Shown: piece by piece, positions 1 through 8,420 of the stretch
Numbering within the stretch: the stretch's first letter is position 1
Layout of the letters: each line of letters begins with the position of its first letter
NCBI GenBank assembly: GCA_938038975.1
Contig: CALHVP010000073.1
Span: 1-45,221 of the forward strand
Length of the DNA: 45,221 nt
Direction: 5' to 3'
Source: an uncultured Maribacter sp.
Lineage (GTDB): Bacteria > Bacteroidota > Bacteroidia > Flavobacteriales > Flavobacteriaceae
The notes under the pieces: model-generated
Databases searched by the model: none
What the model was told of the DNA's origin: nothing
Seen by the model: only the letters and a program-made list of their open reading frames with translations
Made by a program: the position numbers and the translations under genes

Positions 1-7
1 CAACTAC

Positions 8-17
8 ATGTATACAT
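8..17. promoter_or_regulatory. 10-bp perfect palindrome, possible operator
   Basis: ATGTATACAT is a perfect 10-bp palindrome lying about 20 bp upstream of the -7 box (39-46) of the regulator gene that follows. Its position near the -33 region would suit autoregulation by the encoded XRE-type protein. That is inference; AT-rich palindromes of this size also occur by chance. Confidence 0.3.
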
Positions 18-38
18 AGGTAAACCTATATAATTATG

Positions 39-46
39 TAACTTTG
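39..46 (+). promoter_or_regulatory. Bacteroidota -7 box (TAACTTTG) for the XRE regulator gene
   Basis: TAACTTTG matches the Bacteroidota -7 consensus TAnnTTTG exactly. It ends 9 nt before the ATG at 56, so a start site about 6 nt downstream would leave a leader of only a few nucleotides. No good -33 TTTG is visible upstream. Confidence 0.5.
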
Positions 47-55
47 TAACCAAGC

Positions 56-415
56 ATGGATACCGAAAAAATTAATCTTAGAATAGAACAAATACTTAAG
101 CACTATGAGCTTACGGCTTCTTCGTTCGCAGACAGCATTCATGTACAGCGTTCTAGTATTTCTCATATACTTAAAGGTAGAAATAAGCCAAGCTTAGAAT
201 TTGTTAACAAGCTAGTTCAAGAATATCCAGAAGTAGATTTGTATTGGCTGCTTTACGGAAAAGGTGATTTTCCAAAGAATGATTTAGATCAAAACCGCTC
301 CACTGTTCAAACAGAAGTAGTAAATAAAATTCCACCCAAAACAAGAAAGAAAAGTATAGAGAAAGTTATGGTATTTTATTCTGACGGTACATTCTCCTCC
401 TATAATCCTGATTAA
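56..415 (+). CDS. XRE-family helix-turn-helix transcriptional regulator
   Basis: This is a 119-residue DNA-binding protein with an N-terminal Cro/CI-type helix-turn-helix at about residues 8-60. The recognition region reads ADSIHVQRSSISHILKGRNK and is followed by the LYWLLYGKGDFP stretch common in phage-repressor-like XRE proteins. The remaining ~45 residues are polar and rich in Lys and Glu, with no peptidase or oligomerisation domain that I recognise. A TAnnTTTG box lies just ahead of the ATG and a palindrome at 8-17 lies upstream, so self-repression is plausible. It precedes the lipoprotein and terC genes on the same strand with a 71-bp gap. The target genes are unknown. The family call is firm; the role is not. 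Confidence 0.85.
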   Translation: MDTEKINLRIEQILKHYELTASSFADSIHVQRSSISHILKGRNKPSLEFVNKLVQEYPEVDLYWLLYGKGDFPKNDLDQNRSTVQTEVVNKIPPKTRKKSIEKVMVFYSDGTFSSYNPD

Positions 416-486
416 AGGATGCTTTTTGTTACTAACTATTCTTATGAAACAATTAAGTTAAATTCAAATTTGATTAATTTGCAGGT

Positions 487-864
487 ATGATTAAATCAAT
501 AGTCTTTGCATTTTTAATATGCTTATTATTAGCGTCTTGTTATCAGCCAGAACGCGACTGTAATTCATATAAGACAGGCTCATTCTTGTTTAATTACGAA
601 GTTGGGGATTCTACCAAAACAGCTAAGTTTATTCGAGGAAACGAGTTCAGCGTGGATTATTACGATGGCAAAATAGATAGCGCAAAAATTAGATGGTTTA
701 ACGACTGTGAATTTGTACTCAAAGACATTCACAGCAAAACAGCGATACACTACAAAATTATAAGCACTACGGATAGCTCCTATACCTTTTCATATAAAAA
801 GGCAGTAAAGGACCCTAATAAAGAATTAATCGTTAAGACGGCTACCGCCTATAAAACCAACTAA
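487..864 (+). CDS. Small conserved lipoprotein of unknown function
   Basis: This is a 125-residue protein with a lipoprotein signal peptide: a hydrophobic stretch at residues 4-15 followed by the lipobox LASC, with the lipidated Cys at 18. The mature part is short, polar and rich in beta-prone residues, with an early QPERDCNSYKTG motif and a second Cys in WFNDCEF. It ends 2 bp before the terC-family start codon, so the two genes are almost certainly co-transcribed. I recall that flavobacterial homologues carry the database name 'DNA topoisomerase IV'. Nothing in this sequence supports that name: it is exported, has no topoisomerase motif, and the true parC and parE lie a few kilobases away. 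Its function is unknown. Confidence 0.8.
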   Translation: MIKSIVFAFLICLLLASCYQPERDCNSYKTGSFLFNYEVGDSTKTAKFIRGNEFSVDYYDGKIDSAKIRWFNDCEFVLKDIHSKTAIHYKIISTTDSSYTFSYKKAVKDPNKELIVKTATAYKTN

Positions 865-866
865 TC

Positions 867-1664
867 ATGTTCGAAATATTTTCTAACCCAAGCGCCTGGA
901 TTGCCTTAGTAATACTTATTCTTATTGAAATTCTTATTAGCATAGACAACATAGTCTTCATTTCATTTGCATCAGAAAAATTAGAAAGTGGAAAGCAAAA
1001 GAAAGCTATTTTTAGTGGTTTTGCCATGGCAGCAGTTATCCGCATCATCTTATTAATAGGATTTTCATTATTACTTTCTCTTAAAAAGCCTTTTTATCTC
1101 ATAGATTTAGAATGGATAACCGGGGGATTAAGTGTTCAAGGTGTAGTACTTTTTCTAGGAGGTCTTTTCCTATTAATTAAAGGCACTAAAGAACTTAGAG
1201 AAAAGGTAGAGGATAGAAGACATGACGAGGAAGAGGTGAAGAGAGAAAGAAGTAGTAGTTTTTCAAAAACCATAATTCAACTTCTTATAATAAATATGGT
1301 TTTTTCTTTAGACTCGGCCTTAGCTGCTATTGGAATGACTACTGGCATATCTTCAGACAGCAATAGCATTTTAGTGATAATGATTATTGCCGCACTGATA
1401 GCGCTCCTAATACTCATTTCTTTTGCAAAAGGAATAAACTCTTATATAGAAAAACACCCATCTATTAAAGTTTTTGGGCTTGCTTTTCTTATGATAATAG
1501 GTTTTATAATGATTGCTGATGCCGCTCAGATATCGCATATTACACTATTTAAGCAAGAGGCAACTAGCATCCACAAAGGATATCTTTACTTCGCAATTGC
1601 CTTTTGTTCCATCATCGCCTTAATTGAATTAATCAGAAAGAAGAAACCCTTAGTAAACAATTAG
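867..1664 (+). CDS. TerC-family integral membrane protein
   Basis: This is a 265-residue polytopic membrane protein of the TerC family. Known members are implicated in metal-ion (notably manganese) efflux or in tellurite resistance. The two family repeats are visible: EILISIDNIVF near residue 22 and NMVFSLDSALAA near residue 143. Their membrane-embedded Asp/Asn residues are thought to bind the metal. About seven hydrophobic segments are split by a charged cytoplasmic loop at residues 108-133 (KELREKVEDRRHDEEEVKRE). The gene starts 2 bp after the upstream lipoprotein gene. Its stop codon overlaps the left arm of a 13-bp inverted repeat. The family call is firm; the transported ion is not determined. 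Confidence 0.88.
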   Translation: MFEIFSNPSAWIALVILILIEILISIDNIVFISFASEKLESGKQKKAIFSGFAMAAVIRIILLIGFSLLLSLKKPFYLIDLEWITGGLSVQGVVLFLGGLFLLIKGTKELREKVEDRRHDEEEVKRERSSSFSKTIIQLLIINMVFSLDSALAAIGMTTGISSDSNSILVIMIIAALIALLILISFAKGINSYIEKHPSIKVFGLAFLMIIGFIMIADAAQISHITLFKQEATSIHKGYLYFAIAFCSIIALIELIRKKKPLVNN

Positions 1665-1928
1665 TAGGCCTAAAGTTTATACAGGGGTGCCAGATTAAAA
1701 TTCCGGCTATCCCTTGATTTAAATAGGAAAAACGATAGTATAACAACAATAGTATGACTAAGGATACTAATAGTCTTCTTCTTGAAGCTACTCCGCTTTT
1801 TATTCCGAGAATCAGTAGGAACTAAAGCTAAGAAATAAGAGTTGTCAGAAGAACGACTTACTATTTAGAAATTAAATAGCGCTATCACAACCTAAATTTT
1901 AAGGAATTAACCTAGTTAGGCCTACTAA
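1661..1928. repeat. 13-bp inverted repeats bracketing a convergent intergenic region
   Basis: TTAGTAGGCCTAA (1661-1673) and its exact reverse complement TTAGGCCTACTAA (1916-1928) bracket the 247-bp region between terC and the convergent desaturase gene. Each arm contains the palindrome TAGGCCTA. The left arm overlaps the terC stop codon and the right arm encodes the last residues of the desaturase. The interior holds a smaller stem (1861-1879, CTATTTA/TAAATAG) and no gene that I can support. No target-site duplication is visible, so a MITE-like origin is only a possibility. Confidence 0.4.
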
Positions 1929-2871
1929 AAGCCACTTCTGGGTTTTCGCTCTTTTGCTTACGGAACAAACGCTGCTGCTGTTTCACAGTCATTGTACTGC
2001 CATCGTGACTCCAGCCTGGTGGTCCAAAAATATACATAAACTTATCTTTTAGGCTACTTGTCTTCTTGGTGTCGTTCCAAATATCCTTAAACTCATGAGT
2101 AAGAATCACAATGGGGTTATTTGAACTTGGTGCATGAATAACTCCATATTTAACATCAATAGAATCATCTAGCTCCAACCAAGTCCCAAACATTCTATCA
2201 AAGATATTTAAGAAACCACCATGGTTTTTATCCAAGTACTCTACATTCTGCGCATGATGCACTTGATGCATCGTATGGGTGTTCATGAACTTCTCAAAAA
2301 TACCCAGCTTAGGAAGTAGTACTGTATGTAATTGAAACTGCCATAAAGCTTCTATTCCTAGGCAGAATACAACCATTTCTGGAGAAAATCCAAGTGCTGG
2401 CATCCACATATAGAAAAATGGCTTGTAAAGCAATGTAAACCAACCGTTACGTACCGCAGTACCTAAATTGAAGTTGTCTGAAGAATGATGAACAATGTGC
2501 GCCGCCCACAATATTCGAATTTCATGGTTTGCTCTATGGAACCAATAATACGTAAAATCATCTGCAAGTTGACACAACAACCAGATATACCAAGCATAAC
2601 CAAAAGACTCATATCCTAATACATGCGTTCGAACCCCATCTACAAGGGGATTAAAAACATCATACACGTAAGTGAAAATGACTATTGCGGAAACTACTTT
2701 TAAAAGCGCTGCAAGAATTGCTGAACCAACACCCATAAATCCACTCGCAAAAAGATCCTTCCAATCATACAAATCATGATGGTCGTCATGGTTTTTGCTG
2801 TATGTTAATTCTAATAAGATAAATATAATAAAGCAAGGTGCTCCATACACCAGGGGGTTTGTCAAATCCAT
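1912..2871 (-). CDS. Sterol desaturase / fatty acid hydroxylase family protein
   Basis: This is a 319-residue integral membrane di-iron oxygenase of the fatty acid hydroxylase superfamily. It carries the family's histidine clusters in order: HRANH (HxxxH), HIVHH (HxxHH) and HTMHQVHH, plus a late NHGG. Hydrophobic segments lie at about residues 8-22, 45-70 and 145-170. Known relatives hydroxylate or desaturate lipids or sterol-like substrates; the substrate here cannot be read from sequence. It is the last gene on the minus strand after parE, parC and mscL, separated from mscL by 112 bp that contain a 12-bp inverted repeat. It therefore may have its own promoter or be uncoupled from the topoisomerase genes. 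A second family member lies at 24105-24989. Confidence 0.85.
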   Translation of the reverse strand: MDLTNPLVYGAPCFIIFILLELTYSKNHDDHHDLYDWKDLFASGFMGVGSAILAALLKVVSAIVIFTYVYDVFNPLVDGVRTHVLGYESFGYAWYIWLLCQLADDFTYYWFHRANHEIRILWAAHIVHHSSDNFNLGTAVRNGWFTLLYKPFFYMWMPALGFSPEMVVFCLGIEALWQFQLHTVLLPKLGIFEKFMNTHTMHQVHHAQNVEYLDKNHGGFLNIFDRMFGTWLELDDSIDVKYGVIHAPSSNNPIVILTHEFKDIWNDTKKTSSLKDKFMYIFGPPGWSHDGSTMTVKQQQRLFRKQKSENPEVAFSRPN

Positions 2872-2920
2872 TACGTTAATTCAATTTTTTAATAAATATA
2901 CCTATTTAAGCAGTCTCTGT

Positions 2921-2984
2921 ATAACTTGTTTAACCTTTAGCATGTGATTTAAGAGGATACTACTGCCAGTGCTAAACAAGTTAT
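2921..2984. repeat. 12-bp inverted repeat between mscL and the desaturase gene
   Basis: ATAACTTGTTTA (2921-2932) and TAAACAAGTTAT (2973-2984) are perfect reverse complements with a 40-nt spacer. The right arm reaches the mscL stop codon. In the minus-strand transcript a long-loop stem would form directly after mscL, but no U-tract follows it. An mRNA 3'-end structure or protein-binding site is as likely as a terminator. Confidence 0.45.
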
Positions 2985-3415
2985 TATTCATTTTTGTTTT
3001 TTAGAAGATTATTTTGCTCCTGCATTAACTTCTCTAAATTAGACAGCAACTCTATTTGCTTTGGCGTCTCTATTTCTTTGTCTTCCGGGTCTTCTGCCTT
3101 GTTCTTAAATTTATTAATGAACTTGAACACCATGAAAATAGTAAATGCAACGATTAGAAAATCTACCATAACTTCTACAAATTCGCCATAACCTATAGCA
3201 ACTTCCTCAATGTTTTCAGAAGCACTTCTTAGCACCCATTTTTTATTTGACAAATTTGTGCCATCTGTAAATAAAGATAACGGAGGCATAACAATAGTTT
3301 TTACTAAAGAATTGACCACATTATTAAACGCCGTTCCGATTATTATTCCGATAGCCATATCAATCATATTGCCCTTTACTGCAAAATTCTTGAATTCATT
3401 GAACAATTTCTTCAT
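2984..3415 (-). CDS. mscL: Large-conductance mechanosensitive channel MscL
   Basis: This is a 143-residue inner-membrane channel that opens under membrane tension to release solutes during hypo-osmotic shock. The N-terminal amphipathic helix and the first transmembrane helix are typical (FAVKGNMIDMAIGIIIGTAF, residues 12-31). A periplasmic loop at about 46-78 and a second transmembrane helix at about 82-101 (VDFLIVAFTIFMVFKFI) follow. The C-terminal cytoplasmic helical bundle (IELLSNLEKLMQEQNNLL) is also present. Length fits the family. It begins 6 bp after the parC stop codon, so translation is probably coupled to that of topoisomerase IV. Such linkage of a turgor valve with topoisomerase genes is not functionally explained. 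Confidence 0.95.
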   Translation of the reverse strand: MKKLFNEFKNFAVKGNMIDMAIGIIIGTAFNNVVNSLVKTIVMPPLSLFTDGTNLSNKKWVLRSASENIEEVAIGYGEFVEVMVDFLIVAFTIFMVFKFINKFKNKAEDPEDKEIETPKQIELLSNLEKLMQEQNNLLKNKNE

Positions 3416-3421
3416 GATGTA

Positions 3422-6196
3422 TTAGAAAAGTGTGATTTGACCTTCATCATCCCCGTCCTCTTCTGCTTCGGATTCGCTATTTGCGGGAGGGGTTTTAGAG
3501 TCACTAGGTTTGGTTCCTATTTCTTTATTAGAAACATTTTCTTCGTCTACCACCTCCATATTGTTGGCGTCTTCGTCAAGCACTTGCTCCTCATAAGGCA
3601 AAGCATCTAATGAATTAATATTTTTAACTTTTTCAGAAGTCAATTGATTACCTAAAGCTTTAATTCCCTTAATCGATATAAATTTCTCAACATCAATAGA
3701 TTGATTTTCTTTAGGGTCTTTTCCTCGAGGTTTAGGAAATTCCAATTCTATCATAGGTCTCCAATCTGTAGAGATGAGCTCCAGATAAGATTTTGGATGC
3801 TCTGAAATGAACAAGTCTTCTCTATTCTCACTTTCAATAAGAAATCGTTTTACATAAAATCGTTCCTTTTCACCCTCCCAGTAAATTGCAGAGATTGGTT
3901 TTTTAGGATTCCATTTTTCCAACACAATCATATCATCATCAAAATGTGATGTAACCACTGGTGGTATGGTTTTAACTACACCCTTTTGATTTATGATCAA
4001 CAACAAATCTTCTCCTCCAAATTCACCAATAAGCTCCCCTCTTCCATCCACATTTAATCGCCTAACAACATCATCGAACCAGATTTTTCTAGGTTTTAAA
4101 GTAGAAACTCCTTTCTCCTTGAGTTCAATACGCTTAACAGTATACTTAGTAACAATATTCCCTTTAGACGTACGTCCTTTTATACGAACATCTGCAAAAT
4201 CAATATCCCATTTCAACTTCTTTATGCTTCCAGCCTGCCGTAAGTTTACAGTCACCACTTCTGCCTCTCCATTAGGGTTTGCAGAAAAATAAATTACATC
4301 TGAATTAGGAGAACCCGCAGTGAGGTCATAGGGCTTGTCCCTAGTAACCGATGTAACATTAAATCTTTTTATATAAGTTGGCCCACCCTTACCATCCTTA
4401 TACATTAGGTTATAGGTACTACGTTTATCTTTCTTCTTAAATACGGCTACATGTATAATATTTTTGCCAACAAAAATTTTAGCATCTACTTTACTAACTT
4501 GCATTTTACCATCTTTGGTAAATACTATTATATCGTCAATATCACTACAATCAGTAACGTATTCATCCCTTTTAAGGGAAGTGCCCACAAAACCTTCTTC
4601 CCTATTTACATAAAGCTTGGTGTTCCTTATAGCAACCTTAGTTGCTTCAATATCATCAAAAACACGAATTTCTGATTTACGCTCCCTACCCTCTCCGTAG
4701 GTCTTTTTTAGCCTATTAAAATAAGCGATGGCCCAATCTATCAAATTAGCTAGATGATGCTTTACTTCAGCAATTTTCTCTTCTAAATTATCAAGATATT
4801 CCTGTGCTTTACCTAAATCAAATTTTGATATTTTCTTAATTTTAATTTCAGTTAAACGTAAAATATCATCTTCGGTAACAGCACGTCGTAAGTGCTTTGC
4901 ATGAGGCGCTAATCCCCTATCAATAGCAGCTATAACACCTTCCCAGGTTTCCTCTTCTTCTATGTCTCGGTAAATTCTATTCTCAATAAAGATTCTTTCT
5001 AAGGATGCTGCGTGCCATTGCGCCTCTAATTCAGATAGTTGAATTTCTAGCTCTTGCCTTAACAACTCTACAGTAGCTTCCGTAGAACGCTTTAGCATTT
5101 CTGTTACACCAATAAATAGCGGTTTATTATCTTCAATTATGCATCCTAATGGAGAAATAGAAGATTCACAAGCGGTAAAAGCGTACAGCGCATCAATAGT
5201 TTTATCTGGGGAAATACCGGAAGGAAGATGTACTAAAATCTCTACATCAGCTGCTGTGTTATCCTCTATTTTCTTAATTTTAATCTTTCCCTTGTCGTTT
5301 GCTTTTAGAATAGAATCAATTAAAGAAGAAGTATTGGTGCCGTAGGGTATCTCATTGATAACAAGCGTATTCTTGTTTAGTGTTGCTATTTTAGCACGAA
5401 CTCTTATTTTTCCACCACGAAGTCCGTCATTATAATTATTGATATCGATAATTCCAGAAGTGGGAAAATCAGGATATATTTTGAATCGCTGTCCTTTAAG
5501 GTGTTTAATTGAAGAATCTATAAGTTCAATAAAATTATGAGGAAGTACTTTTGTTGATAATCCTACCGCAATACCCTCTGCTCCTTGCGCCAAAAGCAAA
5601 GGAAACATAACAGGCAGATTTATGGGTTCTTTTCTTCTACCATCATATGATTGTTGCCATTCTGTTATCTTAGGACTAAAAACAACGTCTAAAGCAAACT
5701 TTGAGAGACGAGCCTCTATATATCTAGATGCAGCGGCCCTATCTCCTGTTAAAATATTACCCCAGTTACCTTGCGTATCTATCAAAAGGTCTTTTTGACC
5801 CATCTGCACCATAGCATCCGCTATACTTGCATCCCCATGGGGATGATACTGCATGGTATGCCCAACAACATTTGCTACCTTGTTATAACGACCATCATCC
5901 AATTCCTTGAGCGCATGCATAATACGACGTTGTACGGGTTTGAACCCATCTTCTATCGCAGGCACCGCACGCTCCAATATTACATAGGAGGCATAATCAA
6001 GGAACCAATCCTTATACATGCCGGTAACCTTCGTCAAGGATATATCTTCCTCCTCTTCAACAACAGCATCTTCTTCAGAATTACCGTTCAATTCGCCCTC
6101 GGAAGTAGCATCTTGATTTTCATTCAAGTCTTGCTCATTATCCGATTGGTTTTCATCATCAGCAGGTAAATTCAAATCTTCTTCATTCTCTTGCAT
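3422..6196 (-). CDS. parC: DNA topoisomerase IV subunit A
   Basis: This is a 924-residue type IIA topoisomerase A subunit, the strand-breaking half of the enzyme that unlinks daughter chromosomes. An acidic low-complexity N-terminal extension (residues 1-53) precedes the winged-helix domain. The catalytic tyrosine is Tyr159 in AAASRYIEAR. A coiled coil at about 440-470 and a beta-propeller-like C-terminal domain follow, ending in an acidic tail closing with GQITLF. In the quinolone-determining region HPHGDASIAD, the position equivalent to E. coli ParC Ser80 is Ala123, and the Glu84 equivalent is Asp127. The gene lies 35 bp downstream of parE. The ParC rather than GyrA assignment rests on this pairing and on the sequence style. 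Confidence 0.95.
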   Translation of the reverse strand: MQENEEDLNLPADDENQSDNEQDLNENQDATSEGELNGNSEEDAVVEEEEDISLTKVTGMYKDWFLDYASYVILERAVPAIEDGFKPVQRRIMHALKELDDGRYNKVANVVGHTMQYHPHGDASIADAMVQMGQKDLLIDTQGNWGNILTGDRAAASRYIEARLSKFALDVVFSPKITEWQQSYDGRRKEPINLPVMFPLLLAQGAEGIAVGLSTKVLPHNFIELIDSSIKHLKGQRFKIYPDFPTSGIIDINNYNDGLRGGKIRVRAKIATLNKNTLVINEIPYGTNTSSLIDSILKANDKGKIKIKKIEDNTAADVEILVHLPSGISPDKTIDALYAFTACESSISPLGCIIEDNKPLFIGVTEMLKRSTEATVELLRQELEIQLSELEAQWHAASLERIFIENRIYRDIEEEETWEGVIAAIDRGLAPHAKHLRRAVTEDDILRLTEIKIKKISKFDLGKAQEYLDNLEEKIAEVKHHLANLIDWAIAYFNRLKKTYGEGRERKSEIRVFDDIEATKVAIRNTKLYVNREEGFVGTSLKRDEYVTDCSDIDDIIVFTKDGKMQVSKVDAKIFVGKNIIHVAVFKKKDKRSTYNLMYKDGKGGPTYIKRFNVTSVTRDKPYDLTAGSPNSDVIYFSANPNGEAEVVTVNLRQAGSIKKLKWDIDFADVRIKGRTSKGNIVTKYTVKRIELKEKGVSTLKPRKIWFDDVVRRLNVDGRGELIGEFGGEDLLLIINQKGVVKTIPPVVTSHFDDDMIVLEKWNPKKPISAIYWEGEKERFYVKRFLIESENREDLFISEHPKSYLELISTDWRPMIELEFPKPRGKDPKENQSIDVEKFISIKGIKALGNQLTSEKVKNINSLDALPYEEQVLDEDANNMEVVDEENVSNKEIGTKPSDSKTPPANSESEAEEDGDDEGQITLF

Positions 6197-6231
6197 AAAG
6201 GACTACTGTCTGTATTGTTCTTTGTTTGTAT

Positions 6232-8091
6232 TTATTGGTCGTTATCAACTAAATCAATCTCAACTTTAAGATTTTCGATAATAAATTTTTGACGGTCAGG
6301 TGTATTTTTACCCATATAAAAACTTAATAGTTCCTCTATTGACATTGCCTTGTCTAGCATCACAGGCTCTAATCGAATATCATCACCTATAAAGTGCACA
6401 AATTCGTCTGGGGAGATTTCACCCAAACCTTTAAAACGTGTAATCTCCGGCTTACCTGTTAATTTCTCCATGGCATTTCGGCGTTCTTCCTCGCTATAGC
6501 AATAGATGGTTTCTTTCTTGTTTCTTACACGAAACAAAGGCGTTTGCAAAATATATAAGTGATTCTCTTTTATAAGTTCTGGGAAGAATTGTAAAAAGAA
6601 AGTAATCAGTAACAATCTAATGTGCATTCCATCAACATCTGCATCCGTTGCGATAACAATATTATTGTACCGTAAATCTTCTATAGATTCTTCAATATTC
6701 AATGCTGCTTGCAGCAGGTTAAACTCCTCGTTCTCATAGACTATCTTTTTAGACAGTCCATATGAATTCAGTGGTTTACCCTTTAAACTAAACACCGCCT
6801 GTGTATTTACATCTCTAGATTTTGTAATAGAACCAGAGGCAGAGTCACCCTCTGTAATGAAGAGCGTACTTTCTAGGTTTCTATCTTTTTTTGTATCCCC
6901 TAAGTGAATACGACAATCCCGTAATTTTTTATTGTGAAGGTTTGCTTTCTTAGCACGGTCTTTTGCTAATTTTCTAATACCAGATAGCTCTTTACGTTCA
7001 CGTTCTGCCTGTAATATTTTACGCTGTATGGCCTCTCTCGTATCCGGATTTTTATGCAAATAGTTATCCAAATATTTACCAACAAAATCATTAATAAAAG
7101 TTCGTACGGTAGGTAGTTTTCCACCCATATCCGTAGAACCTAATTTCGTTTTTGTTTGACTTTCAAAAACAGGTTCCATTACTTTTATGGCTATAGCAGA
7201 AATTACAGATTTTCGGATATCTGATGGGTCATAATTTTTTCCATAGAATTCCCGAATAGTTTTCACCAAGGCTTCTCTAAAGGCAGTTTGGTGCGTACCA
7301 CCCTGTGTTGTATTCTGCCCATTCACAAACGAATGATATTCTTCACTATACTGAGTTTTGCTATGAGTAATAGCAATTTCAATGTCCTCACCTTTTAAAT
7401 GAATAACTGGGTAAAGAAAATCTTCCGTGTTGTTATTATCTTCTAAAAGATCTTTTAGTCCGTTTTCTGAATAAAACTTTTCTCCGTTAAAGTCTATCGT
7501 TAAACCCGGGTTTAGATAAACGTAATTTTTGAGCATGCGCTCCACATACTCGTTACGGTATTTATAATTTTTAAATATAGCTTCATCTGGACGAAAAGAC
7601 ACCTTAGTCCCCTTACGCTGAGAAGAATCACTTGGCCCTTCTTCTTTTAAAAGATTACCTTGACTAAACTCAGCAGTTTTAATTTTGTTATCCCTAGAAG
7701 ATTGCACCTCAAAGAAACTAGAGAGTGCATTCACAGCTTTTGTTCCTACTCCGTTTAATCCTACAGATTTTTTAAAAGCTCTAGAATCATACTTTCCACC
7801 GGTATTCATTTTGGAGACTACGTCTACAACCTTACCAAGTGGAATTCCTCTACCATAATCACGAACTTTTACCAAACCATCCTTAATACGGATTTCTATG
7901 GTCTTACCAGCCCCCATTACAAATTCATCAATACAGTTGTCTATTGTTTCTTTTAATAGGATGTAAATACCATCATCAGCGGAAGAACCATCACCAAGTT
8001 TACCTATATACATACCTGGACGCAATCGGATGTGTTCTTTCCAATCGAGGGAGCGTATATTATCCTCTGTATATTTAGTGTCTTGGGACAT
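6232..8091 (-). CDS. parE: DNA topoisomerase IV subunit B (ATPase)
   Basis: This is a 619-residue ATPase subunit of topoisomerase IV. The GHKL ATP-binding fold is complete: DNCIDE (51-56), GRGIP (80-84) and GLNGVGTK (111-118). The TOPRIM domain has EGDSASG from Glu414 and the metal-binding DADVDG at 483-488. A C-terminal KGLGE motif follows. The length is typical of ParE and lacks the insertion seen in proteobacterial GyrB. It heads the minus-strand cluster parE-parC-mscL. Upstream, TATCTTTA (complement of 8120-8127) resembles a -7 box with A for the final G, about 28 nt before the start codon; no clear -33 box is visible. Confidence 0.95.
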   Translation of the reverse strand: MSQDTKYTEDNIRSLDWKEHIRLRPGMYIGKLGDGSSADDGIYILLKETIDNCIDEFVMGAGKTIEIRIKDGLVKVRDYGRGIPLGKVVDVVSKMNTGGKYDSRAFKKSVGLNGVGTKAVNALSSFFEVQSSRDNKIKTAEFSQGNLLKEEGPSDSSQRKGTKVSFRPDEAIFKNYKYRNEYVERMLKNYVYLNPGLTIDFNGEKFYSENGLKDLLEDNNNTEDFLYPVIHLKGEDIEIAITHSKTQYSEEYHSFVNGQNTTQGGTHQTAFREALVKTIREFYGKNYDPSDIRKSVISAIAIKVMEPVFESQTKTKLGSTDMGGKLPTVRTFINDFVGKYLDNYLHKNPDTREAIQRKILQAERERKELSGIRKLAKDRAKKANLHNKKLRDCRIHLGDTKKDRNLESTLFITEGDSASGSITKSRDVNTQAVFSLKGKPLNSYGLSKKIVYENEEFNLLQAALNIEESIEDLRYNNIVIATDADVDGMHIRLLLITFFLQFFPELIKENHLYILQTPLFRVRNKKETIYCYSEEERRNAMEKLTGKPEITRFKGLGEISPDEFVHFIGDDIRLEPVMLDKAMSIEELLSFYMGKNTPDRQKFIIENLKVEIDLVDNDQ

Positions 8092-8420
8092 GTAAAAAAA
8101 TGGTTTGTGAAAGTGTTGTTAAAGATAGCACGACTTAGAAAAATAAAAAACCTCTATGAACTAAAGTAATTAACAATGAAATAGCTCTTTTTGTTGATAG
8201 CCTTGCTAATCAAGTAAAAAACTATTCAAATATTTGCATTCATTCGTCCACATGATACTTTAACATGTAAATAAATTAATTTTTGGACAAAAGAGGTGAT
8301 GTCACTACTATTTAAACGCAAATCAAAAGTTAAATTGACCAACGCATATATCTATCTAACCCAAGTAAAAAAAATAATTGTGTTTTACTATACTAGTAAA
8401 TGGAATAAAGAATGATTTAG
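8092..8420. other. Intergenic region upstream of parE and downstream of ychF
   Basis: This 329-bp AT-rich stretch lies between two minus-strand genes. It contains a near-consensus -7 box for parE (TATCTTTA, complement of 8120-8127). Near the ychF end there is a weak stem, AGTAAAA paired with TTTTACT (about 8364-8388), and the palindrome TACTAGTA just beyond it. These could mark the ychF transcript end, but no strong U-tract terminator is present. I see no protein-coding gene or tRNA in it. Confidence 0.45.

Noticed and set aside
5771-6169. 132-codon plus-strand open frame opposite parC
   Set aside because: It lies antisense to the strongly conserved 5' part of parC, has no family features and no promoter or leader signals of its own.
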